From Tillus elongatus (lineage: Eukaryota; Arthropoda; Insecta; Coleoptera; Cleridae): a DNA stretch of 64,000 nucleotides. The notes beneath the pieces are model-generated. The model worked only from the letters and a program-made list of their open reading frames with translations. It ran no database searches and was not told where the DNA came from. The stretch is from contig OZ023265.1 of NCBI GenBank assembly GCA_964006375.1, positions 15,793,252 to 15,857,251 on the forward strand. The letters are read 5' to 3'. Shown here one piece after another: positions 15,262 to 25,584 of the stretch. Position 1 is the stretch's first letter. Each line of letters opens with the position of its first letter. The position numbers were made by a program, and so were the translations under genes.

Positions 15262-16020
15262 TTAAAAAAATTGTGGGATAGCCGTCAGTTGCAATTCCAC
15301 TCTCAAGGCTACAACATGGAAAGAAAAGAAAAAAATTTACATGGGAAAAGGTTTAAAATACTTTAATATAACGTGAGTTTTACGTTAACTAATTATTCAA
15401 TAACAAACATGTAAAAAAACAACCTTTTTAAAAATTTGACTGAAGTCGATAAGAGTCACACTGACATATGCATCTTACTATTGTGTGTTTGAATAAGTCT
15501 TTTTGTTTTTGTCTAGGAAATATAAATAGGGGTAGTGATTCCTAAAATTGTTATCTTTCTTTTAAATAATTAAATTGTCATTAAAACTAATTTCAAGTTC
15601 TTCTAAACACATTCTTTTATTATTTCAGGTTTCACAATGTAAAATAGAAACATTACTAAAATTTATATTGTCGAGATTATGTACAGACAGAGCACAAGTT
15701 TTTTTTGTAAACGTATATGACTTTTGTACTGTGTTAATCTACCTTTAAGGACTCTGCTTGTTTGGCCAATGTATTTTAAACTACAATTACTACATAGAAT
15801 ACAATATACCACTTCAGACACTTTGGAAATGTCATCCTTACTTTTGAGTTTACGGAAAATGTAATTAATTGTTTTTGAATATCGAAACGTTATTTTAAAA
15901 TTGGTTCTATCTTCAAATATAAACTTTAACCCTGAAAATGTTAATGCTTCAGTAGGAATAGTTGCAAACCATGTCGTTGGTAGCTTTTCCATTAATGGCA
16001 GTTTAAGGTAATTATTTAGA
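15262..16020 (-). mobile_element. Penelope-like element, 3' part with GIY-YIG endonuclease
   Basis: Read on the minus strand from about 16020, an open segment (codons 15992-15663) encodes the end of a PLE protein. A linker with ITFRYSKTINYIFRKL, typical of the region after the PLE reverse transcriptase, is followed by VVYCILCSNC and KYIGQTSR, the GIY-YIG pair with the glycine of GIY replaced by valine. The reverse transcriptase is missing because the sequence is cut off at about 16020, next to a mariner fragment. Downstream, to 15262, is AT-rich 3' sequence ending at a TA array. The copy is dead. Confidence 0.82.
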
Positions 16021-16077
16021 ATTGCTCCAACATAACATCGTGTCGAGCAAACTCACAAGTTACAGCCCATGTGATAT

Positions 16078-16400
16078 CATTCTAGCAGGATGGCGCACCA
16101 TCACATTACCGAATCAATGTTCGGCAAAAGCTCGAGGTAATAGTTACGATTAGATGGATAGGGAATCGAGATTTTTTAGAATGGCCAGCATGATCACCCG
16201 ATATTATCCTATTAAACTTTTTCTTAAGGGAATATGTGAAAACTATGGCATACAAAACTAAACCACACAATTTAACTGACTTAATAAGAAGAATACCGAT
16301 TGCGATTAGGTCGGTCATGCCTCAAACGTTGATTAACGTTATAAGACATTTTTATTTACGACTAGGATGCTGCCACAACTTTGAAGGCATTTTGAGCATC
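16078..16400 (+). pseudogene. DD41D transposase C-terminal fragment
   Basis: In one frame from 16080 the sequence reads QDGAPSH, RWIGNRDFLEWPA, a stop, SPDIILLNFF, and a C-terminus with YKTKPHNLTDL and FYLRLGCCHNFEG. This is the second and third catalytic blocks of a DD41D transposase. The third aspartate is replaced by asparagine (LLNFF) and there are two in-frame stops, so it is inactive. It is 5'-truncated against the PLE fragment and is a further DD41D lineage. Confidence 0.8.
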
Positions 16401-16774
16401 TCCCACATTAAGATTTATGTGCTTTTAATTTTTTCTCATTCTCAAGAATTAAGCGCGACGAATTATTTCTTGAGTGTGTTGTAACGGAATTCACAGTCAG
16501 GTGAATTTCTTTCATTTAACTGTTCAGTTTTGCAATAAATTTTAAAACCACAGCATTTTGAGAATGAAGAGATCTTTTAAATGAGATATGACAAGCCCCT
16601 TCTTTCTATTGAAAATTTTGGGGGGTTGCAACTGTCACTCGATGGGGGTGGTATGTAGGGTTCTAAGTTGCAGAATGTCATTTGTTAGTCTGAAATTCAA
16701 GTGTTTTGTGATTTTTTTATAAATATGCTTAATAATTTAGATACCACTGAATTTAGTCTATTTGGCTGCTCTAT
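16401..16774. other. Unassigned stretch
   Basis: No module or motif recognised. A short GGGGGTTG run at 16620 is the only notable feature. Confidence 0.25.
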
Positions 16775-16810
16775 ACTCTCTCTCTCTCTCCCTCTATTTC
16801 TCTCTCTCTC

Positions 16811-16881
<71 letters not shown>
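16775..16881. repeat. Compound (CT)n/(TA)n microsatellite
   Basis: About 38 bp of interrupted CT followed by about 67 bp of TA, the same order as at 14899. Confidence 0.97.
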
Positions 16882-16884
<3 letters not shown>

Positions 16885-18169
16885 TAAATCTCGGAATTGG
16901 GTTCCAAAGGTGTGTGTATTTGAGAGAAAATTTGAAAATTAGAAGTTTCCTCTCTATTAGCAAAATTTTGTTTATGAAACTTCGCCAAAAATACAATTTG
17001 ATGGGCACTGGTAATGAAACCAAGCTTTCGTATTTTTATACTCTACCGTGTTATGAGTTGTTCATTTATTCAACAGTAAAATAGAGCAACAGTTTCTTAA
17101 GAAGGCCGAGTATTTGAAAATGTGTTTCTAGTACACAAAGTGACAAAGTCTTTTCCTCCATCTGCGGCCATGTCATGGGAGTCAACTGTGCAGTTTGCCG
17201 CAACTTATGCCGCAATTAATCAGCATCTAAGTGAGGACTGAAGTAGTGAGTGAGAGAGAGTAGTTTATTGAAGTCATAAATCCGTGACGGGCATAGTGCT
17301 AATGTGAACCGGACTCACAAGGGTCTCGAATATCCAACTATGGGCGCACAAGGGACCAACTCTGAGATCTTCGCTCGGTTTAACTTCTTCCACATTTCAT
17401 TACGGAACTGCGTCGCTGCGAAGGGAAATCTTAGACATATTTCCCGACAAGGATGACAGGTTTTCACTGTAACCACCTTTGAGATACTATGTAAATTTGT
17501 CACTGTAACATTTCTTAGAGACAGATTAGGGCAAAGAAAGACAGCCAGATAAAGAGGGTAGGTTAACCGGTAGAAAGTCTTGAGAGTTGTAGAACTTTCA
17601 GCCACAATGTCGCTTGGAAATGATATTTTCTATTTATCTCAATTTTATAGCAAACAAGCTAGAAATCTCGAGGTTGCCTTGTAAAGGAATTTAATAAACA
17701 AATGGTTTGCCCCAAGGAGATCATGAGCAATTATTTCATCATCTGGTAAAGCTGACTCTGTTAGCGAAACGATCCTCGGGCCAAAAATATGTCGCTATAT
17801 ATTAAGTTCTTTAAAGTCTAAACCATTCATGCTTCTCACATGTTACAATCTTGACATTGTCGAAGGACAAATTTTATCGTTTCATGGAAAATAACTGTTT
17901 TGTTACTATTTTGGGAATTCTTGTGGAAAAGGTCTGCAAACAAATAAATCGCGACTTCAGGGTTTTAAGCAGTTTCCTAAGACGGGCACTAATTTGGATA
18001 AATCTTTAGAATACACCCTACACCTGAAATACACTCAAGACAGATAGCACAAACGAAAATCAGAACATGGTACACAACAAAAAAACGAACGTACAGAAAC
18101 CAAAATTGCAGCATCCTCGAAAGAATAAAGATGTCAAACAACACTTACATATTTAAATACTCAATAAAA
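16882..18169. other. Unassigned stretch with one weak minus-strand ORF
   Basis: A 96-codon minus-strand frame (17605 to 17315) contains no motif I recognise. About 50 bp beyond its stop lies AATAAA on the minus strand (17269-17264). It could be the 3' end of a LINE or a host terminal exon. Neither can be shown here. Confidence 0.25.
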
Positions 18170-19985
18170 GGTTTCTGATCCAGACAGCAAAAAAAAATTA
18201 TTATTAAACCCTACGCGTATAGGCTACCTAGTAGCCATCTTCAGGGGCAAATCTAAAAATATAATAAAAAGATCTGTCAGGAAACATTATTTTCTGGTAG
18301 GCAATTGTGCCGGTTGAAGCACAATGATCTCAAAGTAAACTACAGACATCATCAGGGTTAAAATCTATCGTCAAACAGTAAATTAGGTTAAAATAACAGT
18401 ACATGCTAAACTTTAAAGGTAAAAGCTACAGTTAAAACAAGCTAAATAAGCTACATTGGTCAAAAACATGCGGTCAAAGCAGGTTAAAGTTATCACTATC
18501 AAAACAGAATAAAAGCAAACAAAGCTGATTGACAAAATGCAAAAAGTCAAATGTGAAATTGAATCCGAAAATTTGAAAAAGCATTGGAGTGAACTGACAG
18601 AGCAAACGTAACAAGAGGCCACACAGTTAAGCAGAAACTCCATGAGAACTCTTAAGGAGTTTGAAAATTTATAAAGCGAATTAAGTGAAACAAGATGGCA
18701 TCCATACTAACTTTTTCTAATTCTTGAAAAATTAGATACAGAACTATACACAGGTTGACAAAACTGAATTTTCACCTATTGTACCAGAGGTCCAACAACA
18801 ATACACCAGAATGTGCCGGAAAATGGATTCATGATGTAATATAATCAATATAAAACGGTAATTTAACCACAATACAAAAGTGAACGTCGGCCATTATGAA
18901 GATCGAGGGAGCAGATGGCGCTGGCTCGACAGCAAGGCGGTAAACTAAAAACAAGGACAGAATAGCGAACATGTCAGAGACTAAAAGTGAAGGCGAGGGG
19001 CCACAGAACAGCCATCTTCATATGCATCATAACCTGGCCGTAGAAAACCATAGACTTCCGGTAACACTAGTCCACTAAATGGTTGTACAGTGAAGGAAAG
19101 TTCGATATGCCGGTGTTGGACAGGTTCAAAACTTTATTATTGGAGCATTTGACATGTTTGAAGATCTCAATTTCTTCTAAGATAAACTGTTCTGTTCCAA
19201 AACTTGAGGGCTGTAAAATCTTAGCATCCATGTTCTTATTGAAGCAATGACCACTCTCTCTTAAATGACTACCAAAGACTGACGTGACATTGTTGACCTG
19301 ATTTATACTTCTGGGGTGTTCTAACTCCCTGGTGCTTAATGATCTTCCTGTTCTCTCGATGTAAATAACATTGCAATGGGGGGCACCACATGTTAAACGA
19401 TAAACACCTGACTTCTTAAGGTTTGGGATATTGTCCTTGTTATGGCTTGTTATGAATAAACATATTACTGACTGTGTTTATGGATTTAAACGAGAACTTC
19501 ACATTGTCTCTCTTGGGGGCTTTAACTATAGTATCGGACACAGAACCACAATGAAGGTGAAGGAGAAATACGAGACTCCTTCTGGCTGGGCGAGAGGTAA
19601 ACTGGTGTTCAGTTCTATTAAGAGCTGACGGCTCTTTTTGCTGACCATCCTGTCGACGATACTGATTGGATACTCGTTGACTGCGAGCTGTTTGATGACG
19701 TTTAGTTCTCTAATTAAATTCGTCCCCGACCAGTGGGACTCTGAATAGTCTGTCGACCAGGAATATGATTGAAGCTAACTTGTGAGAGATGTGGTGGCAT
19801 GACTTGAAGGGAATAAGGTGATGTGTCTGAGTCGGTTTTCTATATATGTCGAACACAATGTAAATGCTATTTCTATTCAGCTTCAAATCGAGGAAACTTA
19901 TGGAGGAATTGACTTCTAATTCCATAGTGAAATTGATGTTGACGTGTAGATTGTTGAGCCAACTCAGGAACAGGTGAAGCTGCTG
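18170..19985 (-). mobile_element. Penelope-like element copy 1 (RT end, GIY-YIG, 3' region)
   Basis: On the minus strand, from the palindrome at 19985, the sequence encodes the C-terminal reverse transcriptase block of a PLE (SISFLDLKLNR, YRKPTQTHHLIPFKSCHH, SHKLASI, RLFRVPL). A frame break follows, then the linker (ELNVIKQLAVNEYPISIVDR) and the GIY-YIG endonuclease (SGVYRLTCG, VIYIERTGRSL), ending at a stop at about 19073. The YIG glycine is glutamate (YIE), so the nuclease is probably inactive. Non-coding 3' sequence continues to 18170, including a 480-bp block repeated in inverted orientation at 20130-20640 and a hammerhead-like motif. Confidence 0.85.
18205..18250 (-). ncRNA. Decayed hammerhead-ribozyme-like motif of PLE copy 1
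   Basis: On the minus strand: CCC, CTGAAGA, a GGCTAC/GTAGCC stem with TAG loop, then TATA where GAAA is expected, then CGCG, TA and GGG. The order and stems match the copy at 20544-20586, but the GAAA core strand is mutated, so cleavage is not expected. Confidence 0.5.
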
Positions 19986-20640
19986 TTCCTGAGTTGGCTC
20001 ATAAGTTTCCTTGATCTGAAGCTGAATAGAAGTAGCAGTTCCATTGTTTTCGACATATATAGAAAACCCACTCAAACAGACCACCTTATTCCGTTCAAGT
20101 CATGCCACCACATCTCTCACAAGTTAGTTTCAATCAGATGCCTGGTCGACAGTTTCTGCTTAACTATGTGGCCTCCTGTTACGTTTGCTCTGTCAGTTCA
20201 CCCCACTGCTTTTTCAAATTTTCGGATTCAATTTCACATTTGACTTTTTGCATTTTGTCAATCAGCTTTGTTTGCTTTTATTCTGTTTTGATAGTGATAA
20301 CTTTAACCTGCTATGACCGCATGTTTTTGACTAATGTAGCATATTTAGCTTGTTTTAACTGTAGCTTTTACCTTTAAAGTTTGGCATGTACTGTTATTTT
20401 AACCTTATTTACTGTTTCACTGTAGATTTTAACCTTGATGATGTCTGTAGAGTTTACTTTGACATCATTATGCTTCAACCGGCACAATTGCCTACCAGAA
20501 AACAATGTTTTCTGACAGACCTTTTTATTATATTTTTAGATTTGCCCCTGAGGATGGCTACTAGGTAGCCGAAACGCGTAGGGTTTAACAATAAATTTTT
20601 TGCTGTCTGGATCAGAAGCCTTTTACTGAGTATTTAATTA
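19986..20640 (+). mobile_element. Penelope-like element copy 2, inverted against copy 1
   Basis: From the junction at about 19985 the plus strand repeats the same reverse transcriptase segment (WLISFLDLKLNRS, YRKPTQTDHLIPFKSC, SHKLVSI), then jumps at about 20140 directly to the 3' non-coding block shared with 18180-18660. The rest of the reverse transcriptase and the whole GIY-YIG domain are deleted. The open frame through the shared block (LLNYVASCYVC...) is also open in the other copy, but I see no known domain in it. Confidence 0.82.
20544..20586 (+). ncRNA. Hammerhead-ribozyme-like motif of PLE copy 2
   Basis: The core CTGAGGA (20548-20554) fits the CUGANGA consensus. It is followed by one unpaired T, a six-pair stem II GGCTAC/GTAGCC with TAG loop, GAAA (20571-20574), the self-complementary CGCG and TA (20579-20580, the expected cleavage step). 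GGG at 20581-20583 can pair with CCC at 20545-20547 as stem I. Such minimal motifs with a tiny palindromic stem III are known from PLE terminal repeats. The extra T and short stem I are the weak points. Confidence 0.6.
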
Positions 20641-21022
20641 TGCCTATCCCAGACCATGTGACGTTTAGAAATGAAAACACTTACATATTGCCAATTACAT
20701 TACAGTAGTTTACAAGCTTCCAAATGCTTTGTATGTGGCGTTGCCATTAAAGTTCAATCCACAGGTTTTAGTTTGTAAGCCACCCCTAACTTTTTTCCTT
20801 CTTAATCAGAAGATGCTATAACACACGTCCTGAATGACACTGCTAAAATTACGAGCCAAGACATTGCCACGATTCTAAATTTTGCCAAAACCTCCACCTT
20901 CGAACTTTTCTCTGTACAAAGGGCAATCAATCAGGGACCTAAACCAAGACACGGAAATTTTAATCCTAGGAGCAGACAAAGGCAACGCTACAGCCACACT
21001 CTCAAAACAGACTATGTATATG

Positions 21023-21104
21023 ATGATTAAGGAAAAAATTAAAAGGCTTTCACTACCAAACAATTATCTGGTAGTGAAAGCCTTTTAATTTTTTCCTTAA
21101 TCAT
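21023..21104. repeat. Perfect 36-bp hairpin inside a PLE fragment
   Basis: The arms 21023-21058 and 21069-21104 are exact reverse complements around a 10-nt loop (AACAATTATC). The left arm is the 3' edge of the ADKGNA-encoding segment, so the hairpin is the junction of two inverted PLE pieces. Confidence 0.9.
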
Positions 21105-21644
21105 GTCAAACCCAAACGTTATGACGTTCAGAAATAATATTACCTCGGCGAAGCTGGCCAACGTCACCAAATCTTATGGGAAGTTGTCGAGGTCCTCAAT
21201 CGCATTGTCTCTCAGAATTTGGTTCCTGACAACCTGCATCGGAAGGAAGTTATATCGTAGATTCATCTGCAATATGATCAACGAACCAGTTCCTAGTTGC
21301 TTCGAAGCACTATCAGGGAAGTTTCAGAGATCAGTATTGAGGAGGGAGTTACAGATGGACTAGTCAAGGAAAGAGGAGGTCGACCTGAAGATGAAGATTA
21401 TGCATGAAGTGCTAGCAGATAGGTTGTCCATGCTCGAGTGTGACACTTTTATTAAACAATTGTCTGGTAGTGAAAGCCTTATAATTTTTTCCTTGATCAT
21501 GTTAAACCCAGACGTTATGACGTTTAGAAATAATACTATGTATATAATGGCAGATGTATCCTCACCGTTATTAGAAACCCAGACGGGTTGCTATGCTAAT
21601 CACAGCGAGAACACACCTATGTGTGTGACCTACGCTGTGATTAG

Positions 21645-21700
21645 TATACCGCACTGGCGAACTCTAATTAGAGCGAAACCGGTCTTCGTTTCTAATTACG
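21645..21700 (+). ncRNA. Hammerhead-like motif, PLE family 2, copy a
   Basis: CTGGCGA (21654-21660, one change from CUGANGA at the fourth position), a CTCT/AGAG stem with AATT loop, intact GAAA (21675-21678), palindromic CCGG and TC (21683-21684). The core substitution should reduce or abolish activity. Confidence 0.55.
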
Positions 21701-21952
21701 GTGAGAATACATCTAGCCTTACATACATTGTCTCTGTATTGGGGAAGAAATATGCCAGGGCTGACAATTTACAAAATGGTAAGTTGTATGTACACAGCCT
21801 CTATAACATGTTTTGTTAACTAGAGCTATCGTGACAACATACTACCTGGTTCCGCACCGAGATGGCAACCCTGTCGTACATCTCACAATATTCTAGCAGG
21901 CTGGCTACCATAGCCGTATTACTTTATAGGTGTGTTCTCGCTGTAATTAGTA

Positions 21953-22002
21953 GAGCGCACTGACGAGCTCTAATCAGAGCAAAACCGGTCTGCGTTTCTA
22001 AT
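21953..22002 (+). ncRNA. Hammerhead-like motif, PLE family 2, copy b
   Basis: CTGACGA (21962-21968) matches the core exactly. Stem II is GCTCT/AGAGC with AATC loop, the next four bases are AAAA instead of GAAA, then palindromic CCGG and TC (21991-21992). Stem I pairs GCGCA (21957-21961) with TGCGT (21993-21997). Only the G of GAAA is wrong, and that G is intact in copy a. Confidence 0.6.
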
Positions 22003-22195
22003 TACGGTGGGAATACATCTAGCCTTAGTTGTACACAGTCTCTATTTTATAACTAAGGCACGGAAAAAATGCAGACAAAAAATGGCAAAAATATGCGCAC
22101 TTAAATGCGTCAAATTGACACAAAAAAAATGCAAAAATTATGCATAATATTAAGTTTGCTAAATCACTGATTATGAGTACTATTATGTTTTTAGA

Positions 22196-22238
22196 GAATT
22201 TGTCGTAAAACGAAAAATTCACTAATGAGGAGATCTGT

Positions 22239-22335
<97 letters not shown>

Positions 22336-22610
22336 ACCGGTAACTCAAAAATAATAGGCCGATTTTGATGAAATTTGGTAGGTAAGTTTCTTTTATAAGT
22401 GGCTTGGACAAGTTCGTTAGTCAGCAAAATTGGACTAGTTTTTCCGGGTTTTGTTTCGGAAAATTTTTGGATCTTCGAAAATAACAAAGCTATGGCAACC
22501 AAATTTGGCATATACGTTTCTACTATCAAACTCACCATACGTGCCAAAACTCACAACCGTCGATTTCGCTCGTTAACTGTCAAAATTGTTTGTGAGTCTT
22601 TACTGGTGGT
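22196..22610. repeat. Composite repeat: A, (TA)n, B
   Basis: The A hairpin (CGTAAAACGAAAAATTCACT, AATGAGGAGATC), a 91-bp TA array (22242-22332), then B (CACCGGTAACTCAAAAATAA, AGTTCGTTAGTCAGCAAAAT). B ends at about 22610. Confidence 0.8.
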
Positions 22611-22689
22611 ATGACTGTCGGCATTTTTGAAGCTGTCAAGCTGACTAATAAATTGACTGATTTATGTGTAGAATAAATTTCGCTTCATG

Positions 22690-23192
22690 GCTCGCTAATT
22701 GACTGCGAATAAGTATGCCTGCTTGCGTGCGGCGTTTCACGGTATCGTCGTATAGGAGTCCCGAGAGCCGCAATAGGCCCTTGAGGTACACTCCGTGGGC
22801 CTGGATCTTTAATTCAAGTGGCCCCTATCAGTCGAATAATGTTTTGGATGATGTGGTGGTCCCTCTTGCCGACTGCGTCCTTTTCTTTAAACCACTTCTG
22901 CAGGCGGCAAACATCTTAACGGATGATTTTAATATTGTTTTCAATGCGGTTCGTCCATTGGGCTATAGGTGTGGTACTCTCACGGCGGTGTGGCTTTCTC
23001 CGCTCAATTAGTCTAAATCCCATCCCGTTTGCAAACCGCAAACGCTTCACAACGCAGGCTTGGAGGTGATGCTCGTACGTATGCTCTTCGCGAAGATTGG
23101 CAGCCAAAATATAATTGACCCGCTCCAACAGTTTAGTAAGTTTTGGGTTTTGTGGTGACTTTGGTATTTTAGGCAGTATTATCTTTATTATA

Positions 23193-23193
<1 letters not shown>
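22690..23193 (-). mobile_element. R4/Dong-like LINE fragment C (N-terminal region)
   Basis: On the minus strand from the (TAA)n at 23194 an open frame reads LPKIPKSPQNPKLTKLLERV, then a basic stretch ERRKPHRRESTTP and WTNRIENNIKIIR, a stop, and DVCRLQKWFKE. The arginine-rich region followed by a WTNRIE-like segment resembles the part upstream of the reverse transcriptase in R4/Dong-type proteins. I assign it by this resemblance and by its position against a TAA tract. No reverse transcriptase follows. Confidence 0.4.

Positions 23194-23259
<66 letters not shown>
23194..23259. repeat. (ATT)n, i.e. (TAA)n on the minus strand
   Basis: About 65 bp of ATT, lying between LINE fragments C and A and forming the 3' tail or target tract of fragment A. 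Confidence 0.97.
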
Positions 23260-24800
23260 TCACATAAGCGTTACACTTCCTTAGTATTACTACTGGTAAA
23301 CTTTTGACCGACCACCCACGCGCGACGTTGGAGCTCGGGTCGGTGGATAAGGATAAAATTCATCATATGCCATTATGCCGATATTATCATTACAGTCTGA
23401 CTTCTGGTACCCCAACACAGCAGACGTGTTTGAGGTCGTCACTTGACTGGGGAATTTTCGGACTATGTGACATGTTTGCAGCAGAACCGCCCTCTGCCCC
23501 ACGTTGAGGATGTTATTTGGTAATCAGATTCGAATCCTTTAGATTTCCCATGAAATTTTTGGTTACTATTCCTTCCACCGACATTACGAAATGATATATA
23601 GCCAGCTTCTGCAGTTTTCATACATTTCTTATTTAATATGGCAAGTTTTCATACTTGCTGATCTTTTCAATTTCAGTTTTCTAAATGTTATGGGTCAGCG
23701 GTACAACAATATCTATGATCACAGCAAGCCTCATCTGTTTGTCTATCAGGACAATGTCTGGCCTATTGTAGTCCACAGTGTGGTCCGTTATCATGGGTCG
23801 GTACAGTACAGGAGAAAGTCCGCCGACTCCAGCACCGCCTCTGGAGTATACGTGTAGTAGGCTGGTGTTGTTGACGGGTTCAAGCTAACCGCCTCTGGAG
23901 TATACGTGTAGTAGGCTGGTGTTGTTGACGGGTTCAAGCTATTTGTTGGTGGATAATCTTGGCGAGCTGGTTATGCCTGTCTAAGTACGCTGAGTCTGAT
24001 AGGGCAGGACATGCTGCCATGGCGTGTTCAATGGTATCTCCAACAGCTGCGCATTTTCGACATTTATCCACCACTATATTTCAAAGCAATTTGTTGGTGG
24101 ATAATTTTGGCGAGCTAGTTATGCCTGCCTAAGTACTCTGAGTCTGATAGGGCAGGACATGCTGCCATGACGTGTTCAATGGTATCTCCAACAGCTGCGC
24201 ATTTTCGACATCTATCGACCACTTCTAATTTTAGGCAATGCTTCTCGCAGTTTTTAGTTTTTACATCCTGAATGGCCATCACAAAACCCTCCGTCTCCGG
24301 GTAGAGTTGCCCCCCAACGAACCACATAAACTAAGAGGTTTTATCAACATTATCTGCCTGCACGTGTTTGGGGTACCTTCCATGCATAGCCTGGTCACTT
24401 CATTGGACCATGCTGTCCTGGTCAGTTGGGACGTCCGACTCATAGTTGCGCTGACCCAGCCTAAGTGGAGTATAGTCCTTATCCTCGCACACTACCAACC
24501 TCATAAGTTCATCGTGCGATGCAAGAAAACGTTGTCGCGAGCTTCTTTCTTGCTTAAAACAGAGGTTCTTGATATGAATTAATCCTCTGACGCCTTCTTT
24601 CCGAAGTGTGTAAACTCTTCTAACAGATGAGTTGGTGTGAAGGCACCGGAATCTCGTAAGAAGCCTTCTCGTGGGTCTGTCCAGTTTATCCAAGTCGGAG
24701 TTAGACCATTTGACGGCTCCCAAAGAGTGTGTCAATACTGGTACCGCCCATGAGTTGATAGCAGCACAGAGGTTACCTGCGGAAAGCTAAGTATTTATAA
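23260..24800 (-). mobile_element. R4/Dong-like LINE fragment A (RT end, CCHC, endonuclease)
   Basis: Reading the minus strand from about 24800: the end of the reverse transcriptase and thumb (INSWAVPVLTHSLGAVKWS, LDRPTRRLLTRFRCLH, EGVRGLIHIKNL), a block with LYPETEGFVMAIQD, a CCHC finger (CRKC...H...C, followed by YLGRHN), a duplicated second finger, then the restriction-like endonuclease (TDHTVDYNRPDIVLIDKQ and AVIIDIVVP, the PD-(D/E)XK-type block), ending near 23290. The tail is (TAA)n. Stops and frameshifts make it inactive. This domain order is that of R4/Dong-type elements. Confidence 0.8.
23834..24240. repeat. Tandem duplications of 54 bp and 148 bp inside LINE A
   Basis: A 54-bp unit starting ACCGCCTCTGGAGTATACG is present at 23834 and 23888. 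A 148-bp unit starting TTGTTGGTGGATAAT is present at 23943 and 24091. The larger unit encodes the CCHC finger, so the fragment carries two fingers in series. Confidence 0.9.
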
Positions 24801-24855
24801 GCTTCGTGACTCGCTTCCTATACTTCTCCTGGAACTCTCGCTTTTACCAGCTATA

Positions 24856-25008
<153 letters not shown>

Positions 25009-25570
25009 CGACTTTAGCCTAAAGAGCTTACACACTCCCTCAAAGGGAAAGATTCACTCATCCCAGGTATCTCAGATACCAAAGGGACTGAACTCAGATG
25101 GAGCCCTTTCCAAGTTATCGGGCCCTAAACGACAACGGAACACATCCTTATTTGCCAGGAATCTCCGCACAGTGTGGGCAGTTGCAAGTATTACTGCCTT
25201 CTGCATAACCTTATAAAGATGCTCTCCATGGCTCAGTATCTTAACGTTCTCTCGAAGATTCTTAGAAACGACACCAGTTGACGACATGACTATTAGAATC
25301 ACTCGGACACTATCTGCCCTGCACTGTCTATTTACTTGTATCTCTACGTCTCTGTACTTAATGATCTTCTCGTTGTACTTTATCTCTAGATTATTAGTAT
25401 TTGGAATGGCCACATCAATCAGCGCCACTTGGTTGCAGGACTTATTCACTATTATTATATCTGGCCTGTTGTGGTCAATTCGTTGATCTGTAAGCACGGA
25501 CCGATCCCAGTACAACCTGTATCCTCAGTTCTCTAGAACAGGCTCAGGAGGTATTTATAGTAGGGCACCT
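25009..25570 (-). mobile_element. R4/Dong-like LINE fragment B (endonuclease end)
   Basis: On the minus strand, codons 25515-25072 are open for 147 residues: YWDRSVLTDQRIDHNRPDII, ALIDVAIPN and IVMSSTGVVSKNL are the restriction-like endonuclease of R4/Dong-type LINEs, with the RPD and ID acidic positions present. The C-terminus (HTVRRFL, GPDNLERAP) matches the degraded end of fragment A. About 60 bp of 3' UTR leads to (TAA)n. It is 5'-truncated at about 25570. Confidence 0.8.
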
Positions 25571-25584
25571 TACTAAGATTAAAA

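Larger units (their letters stand above)
20641..22040 (+). mobile_element. Second Penelope-like family, rearranged fragments
   Basis: At about 20811-21058 the plus strand encodes the N-terminal end of a PLE reverse transcriptase (IRDLNQDTEILILGADKGNA, a typical ADKGNA motif) with a frame break before it. A perfect hairpin then reverses the sequence, and its right arm with the following TTATGACGTTTAGAAATAAT is repeated at about 21450-21540. Positions 21560-21730 and 21930-22025 are two copies of a terminal block containing CTAATTACGGTGAGAATACA and hammerhead-like cores. No complete protein remains. Confidence 0.6.

Noticed and set aside
17315..17605. Terminal exon of a host gene
   Set aside because: Only a 96-codon frame and a nearby AATAAA are present. 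This is compatible with chance in AT-rich DNA or a LINE end.
20102..20377. Conserved small protein gene shared by 18413-18643 and 20102-20377
   Set aside because: The two frames match because the DNA blocks are inverted copies of the same PLE non-coding region. Start positions differ and no domain is recognised.
21023..21104. Transcription terminator hairpin
   Set aside because: The 36-bp perfect arms are explained by inverted PLE pieces. Intrinsic terminators of this kind do not apply to a eukaryotic genome.
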